From: Victivallales bacterium
GTDB taxonomy: Bacteria > Verrucomicrobiota > Lentisphaeria > Oligosphaerales > Lenti-02
Assembly (NCBI GenBank): GCA_018648945.1
Contig: JABGQJ010000289.1
Span: forward strand, 1-8,892
Length of the DNA: 8,892 bases
Direction of reading: 5' to 3'
Below are positions 6,200 through 8,892 of the stretch, one piece after another. Made by a program: the position numbers and the translations under genes. The notes under the pieces were generated by a model, which was not told where the DNA came from, made no database searches, and saw only the letters and a program-made list of their open reading frames with translations. Position 1 is the first letter of the stretch; each line of letters begins with the position of its first letter.

Positions 6200-8629
6200 C
6201 TACGGAATTGTGTAGCCGGCGTGTTGCAGGAGGGAAGTCCAGACGCGAAGCCACGTGTCGGTGTCGTGGTAGTTGACGTCTGCGTGGTGGCCGGGCACCG
6301 GGTTCACCGTCAGCGGCAGCTTGAGCTTGGCGCCGTCGGCGCGGTAGAAGGTGTTCCCCAGATCGTCGGAGTAGGCATAGACCGGGCCGTTGACGATGCG
6401 TGCGTCCTCGCCGACCCCATGGATGCCCATCTTCACGTGCATGCGACCGGTCCGGTCGAAGCGAATCCCCCAGCTCGACCGGCAGAAGTTGTAGGCGCCA
6501 GGCTGCCAGGCGTAGACGAGAACCCGGTGCGGGGAGGGGCCAAAGGTGGAGCCCGCTCCCGCGATGCTCTTGCTCCACTCTGGACTGGTCTTCTTGGCGG
6601 TCTGCAGCATGGCGGTTGGCGAGCCGCCCAGGTTGGTCCAGGTGCGTGCCTTCGCGTCGTAGCGGTACAGTCCCCAGGTCCATATATGGTCTCTGCCATA
6701 GAGGAAGAGCACCCCGGCGGGGCTGCGTGCGAAGTTCATGTAGTTCATCCAGCCGCATGGCACCCGGCGCGGGTTGTTGCGGGCACCCACGAACTCCATC
6801 GAGGCGATGTCTCCGGGCTTCCTCGATACCCAGTACATGATCTTCGGCCCGGCGGTGATCGCCATCTTCTGCCAGCTTCCGGAGATGTAGTTGCTTGGCC
6901 TTGGTTGGTTGTGTTGACCACCCACGAGGTGGATGTATCCCCCGCTATCGATGCCGATGCCCCAGCCATCCATCTTGGCATCCCGCGCGTCGAAGATGAA
7001 CCAGGGCCCGCCCAGCAGTGCTTCCTGCTCCTTGCCGTCGGGACCGATTCTGACGAGCTTCACCCGCGACCACTTGGCATCCGCAACCGGTGGCTCGCCC
7101 CCCGGTTGCTTGAGGGACTTCTCGTATTCCTTCTCCACATCCGCCTGGGACACCCGTTCCACGACGGTCATGTAGGTACTCCCATCGTGGACATCAACCG
7201 GCGTGTAATCGGCGGGGCGGCATCCCTCCGGACGGTATGGCGCGTCGCTGAAGGCATTTCCTTTGCTGAGGAAGGCATCGGCATGCTCCGCTCGCAGGGG
7301 CAGGTGGGGACGGATATCGGTCGGGCGGGCATGGCCCCAGTACGCGTGTCCAGGCAGCTTGGGAACGGTCTGCAGATGGGCGCGATAGACATCCAGAGCA
7401 TCCATGTAGCGACCCGCCGTCACCAGCGGTCGCACTTTGACCAAGTACGGTTTGGACAGGTCCAGGGAGTCGAGGATCGGCTTGGCCAACGCCCGGCCGA
7501 GGAGCTTTCGGACGGCTTTGTCCTGCGGGGCGAGGTCGAGCAGCGTGCGCATGACGGCATTGCGGAGCACATCCTCGACGCGCACCAATCGGGTGCCTTC
7601 CCGCGCGATGATGGCTTCGAGGACATCCAGCAGGATCGGCACCGCGGTCGCGGCCTTGGGGCCCATTCTCCCCAGCGCCAACGCCGCTTCGGCCCGTGTC
7701 GTGCGCGGTTGGTCTGGGTAATGCACCGTCCGGATCAGGGCGGGCAGGGAACTGTCAAGAGCAGTCGTCTTGGCTGGGCGAGCGGGGGCGGTGCCTGGCG
7801 GTTGGGCATCCGAGGCGGTGCCCATGTACAGACGCTTCACCTCCTCTGCGGTCAGGGCGCGGTCGAACACAACCAGGTCGCGAACCGAGCCGTCCAGCGA
7901 TCGCTTGGCGATGGGCCACACTCCCCAAGTCGCCAGATCGCTGCCGATAATCAGGGGCATCTTGCCAGCCTTGAAGGGCACGTTGTCTGCCGATTGCACC
8001 AGCCGCCCGTTCAGATAGAGCTTCCCCGTGCCTGCTTGGTAGCTGTAGAGCAGGTGTTGCCACTTGCCGACGGCGATGCTGATCTTCTTTGCGGCGGAAC
8101 CGATCACGTCCCGTTTCCGTCCGCTGACGACATCGACCAGCGTACTCGCCTTGCCTTCCGACAGCCCGCCGATCTTCAGGAGAACGCCGCCCACATCGGT
8201 ACCCGTGCCGCCCCAACCACCCCAAGTGGGGCCCGCCCGGAAATGGGGGCCGATGAAAAGCGTCCCCGAGACCCCATACGCTCGCCGGCTGAAGACCCAG
8301 CCGCCGATGGTGAAGGCCTCGGATTGGTACTTGGCGTGGTTGGGGATCTGGACCCACTGGAAGACATCCGGCGTGAAGTCCAGCCGCCTGCCTGCCCAAG
8401 GGACTTGGCGTATGGTACCGTGGTTGTCATTACCCGAGCGGTCCTTCAGGACAGTCCCCGCGCCCGCGTCCGCCGGCCAGTAGCCGACTGGCTTGAGGGC
8501 GCGCACCGCTTGGTACCGGTCCGTTGCGTCGGGCTGGGCCGAACACGGCAGCATCGCCGCAATTGTGGCGATGGTCGCGAGAATCCCTGCCTGGAGGGCG
8601 GTTGCTGTCTTCTTCTGCCAGATCTTCAT
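6200..8629 (-). CDS. Secreted LamG-like / HEAT-like / BNR propeller three-domain protein
   Basis: An 809-residue protein with a signal peptide (K2, K6, K7, hydrophobic 12-28, likely cleavage after CSA at 31; P28 before C29 argues against a lipobox). Residues about 45-270 form a concanavalin-A-like LamG jelly roll: VGYWPADAGAGTVLKDRSGNDNHG at its start is read in pieces at 48-71, GKWQHLLYSY at 188-197, KLYLNGRLV at 203-211, and RALTAEEVKRLY at 257-268. After a Pro/Ala linker (276-288), residues about 295-385 look like HEAT repeats (TRAEAALALGRMGPKAATAV at 311-330, then LRNAVMRTLLDLAP). Residues 390-515 are unassigned. From about 540 to the end it resembles the BNR_4 sialidase-like propeller family: WGIGIDSGGYIHLVGGQH at 556-573, NYMNFARSPAGVLFLYGRD at 629-647, YRYDAKARTWTNLGG at 655-669, and YSDDLGNTFYRADG at 753-766. 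It may bind or cleave a polysaccharide; no catalytic residue can be named. The gene follows the sialidase-like gene by 14 bases. Confidence 0.83.
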   Translation of the reverse strand: MKIWQKKTATALQAGILATIATIAAMLPCSAQPDATDRYQAVRALKPVGYWPADAGAGTVLKDRSGNDNHGTIRQVPWAGRRLDFTPDVFQWVQIPNHAKYQSEAFTIGGWVFSRRAYGVSGTLFIGPHFRAGPTWGGWGGTGTDVGGVLLKIGGLSEGKASTLVDVVSGRKRDVIGSAAKKISIAVGKWQHLLYSYQAGTGKLYLNGRLVQSADNVPFKAGKMPLIIGSDLATWGVWPIAKRSLDGSVRDLVVFDRALTAEEVKRLYMGTASDAQPPGTAPARPAKTTALDSSLPALIRTVHYPDQPRTTRAEAALALGRMGPKAATAVPILLDVLEAIIAREGTRLVRVEDVLRNAVMRTLLDLAPQDKAVRKLLGRALAKPILDSLDLSKPYLVKVRPLVTAGRYMDALDVYRAHLQTVPKLPGHAYWGHARPTDIRPHLPLRAEHADAFLSKGNAFSDAPYRPEGCRPADYTPVDVHDGSTYMTVVERVSQADVEKEYEKSLKQPGGEPPVADAKWSRVKLVRIGPDGKEQEALLGGPWFIFDARDAKMDGWGIGIDSGGYIHLVGGQHNQPRPSNYISGSWQKMAITAGPKIMYWVSRKPGDIASMEFVGARNNPRRVPCGWMNYMNFARSPAGVLFLYGRDHIWTWGLYRYDAKARTWTNLGGSPTAMLQTAKKTSPEWSKSIAGAGSTFGPSPHRVLVYAWQPGAYNFCRSSWGIRFDRTGRMHVKMGIHGVGEDARIVNGPVYAYSDDLGNTFYRADGAKLKLPLTVNPVPGHHADVNYHDTDTWLRVWTSLLQHAGYTIP

Positions 8630-8635
8630 GTGGGG

Positions 8636-8640
8636 TCCTT
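8636..8640 (-). promoter_or_regulatory. Ribosome binding site of the LamG-HEAT-BNR gene
   Basis: AAGGA on the minus strand lies six bases before the ATG at 8629, inside the 14-base gap after the preceding stop codon. It confirms the start and the tight operon link to the sialidase-like gene. Confidence 0.6.
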
Positions 8641-8643
8641 TCC

Positions 8644-8892
8644 TCAGTTGCCAACTCTCACTCGCCGCACGAAGATGGCTTTCCGCTGCACGCCGGATTC
8701 GTCGGTGTGCAGGAAGTCGGAATAGGCGAACAGGAAGGAATCGGCATCCATTTCGAGCATGGAGGTGTAGCCGCAGGTGTGTTGGGTGACCCAGCCGTGA
8801 TCGCCCTCGACCACCGTGACCGGATCAGACCAGGACTCGCCATTGCCATCAACCGAAACGCGGAGATGCACGCCGGGCCTACCGTAGCTCAG
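8644..8892 (-). CDS. C-terminal part of a sialidase/BNR-repeat propeller protein (5' partial)
   Basis: The last 82 residues of a protein whose start lies beyond the right edge. The frame is open from 8892; the internal GTG at 8871 is not the real start. The fragment shows LSYGRPG (1-7), a loose Asp-box RVSVDGNGESW (11-21, S-x-D-x-x-G-x-x-W, one residue longer than the usual S-x-D-x-G-x-T-W), then SDPV and GYTSMLEMDADSFLFAYSD (41-59). The G-Y-T-S-M-L-E block has the layout of the last blades of sialidase-like propellers, where a Tyr in such a position can be the catalytic nucleophile; here that would be Y42, by analogy only. It ends with a strand pattern KAIFVRRVRV usual for these proteins. 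Its full substrate range cannot be judged from the tail. It is the upstream partner of the 809-residue propeller protein, so two propeller proteins are made from one transcript. Confidence 0.78.
   Translation of the reverse strand: MSYGRPGVHLRVSVDGNGESWSDPVTVVEGDHGWVTQHTCGYTSMLEMDADSFLFAYSDFLHTDESGVQRKAIFVRRVRVGN

Noticed and set aside
5907..6758. 283-codon minus-strand frame running from the BNR gene through the palindrome
   Set aside because: Most of it is an alternate frame of the BNR gene, and the remainder crosses the palindrome. The tail (MQFPEDPGVPTPLAGSMFPM onward, 6013 to 5907) looks slightly protein-like and might be a decayed gene end, but there is nothing to anchor it.
5975..8725. 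916-codon open frame on the plus strand, longer than any real gene here
   Set aside because: Antisense to the LamG-HEAT-BNR gene and to part of the sialidase-like tail. No domain, signal peptide or ribosome site is visible, and its 5' part translates the intergenic palindrome. Its length is explained by the GC bias.

Overview
The window is GC-rich bacterial DNA with densely packed genes, Shine-Dalgarno-type ribosome binding sites and many Sec-type signal peptides. It looks like an accessory glycan-degradation locus from an environmental bacterium. The mix of proteins (a GH-A-clan hydrolase, a sialidase-like propeller, a LamG/HEAT/BNR fusion, a secreted parallel beta-helix protein, an MFS transporter and an AAC(3)-fold acetyltransferase), with no SusC/SusD pair visible, recalls Planctomycetota, Lentisphaerota, Armatimonadota or Hydrogenedentota-like genomes. 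That taxonomic guess rests on general knowledge of such gene sets; there is no marker gene here.

Layout. Plus strand: the last 26 codons of an unidentified gene (3-83), then a 779-residue secreted glycoside-hydrolase-like protein (144-2483). Minus strand, in transcription order from the right edge: the C-terminal end of a sialidase/BNR propeller protein (8892-8644, cut by the window edge); a secreted LamG-HEAT-BNR protein of 809 residues (8629-6200); a 343-base intergenic stretch with a large nested palindrome (6078-6138); a secreted parallel beta-helix protein (5856-4675); an MFS transporter (4547-3351); and an AAC(3)-family acetyltransferase (3324-2485). The two groups converge, their stop codons separated by one base (2484).

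How the genes may work together (inference): the exported hydrolase, the two propeller proteins and the beta-helix protein could bind or cut a complex, possibly acidic or pectin-like polysaccharide outside the cytoplasm. The MFS carrier could import a small product, and the tightly coupled acetyltransferase could modify an amino-bearing substrate in the cytoplasm. The opposite reading of the last two, export plus N-acetylation as a detoxification pair, cannot be excluded.

The long antisense open frames on both strands (854 and 916 codons) are GC-driven shadows. I see no tRNA, rRNA, CRISPR array, transposase or attachment site. The items most worth checking are the nested palindrome, the LamG-HEAT-BNR architecture, the MFS/AAC(3) couple, and the unassigned GH-A protein.
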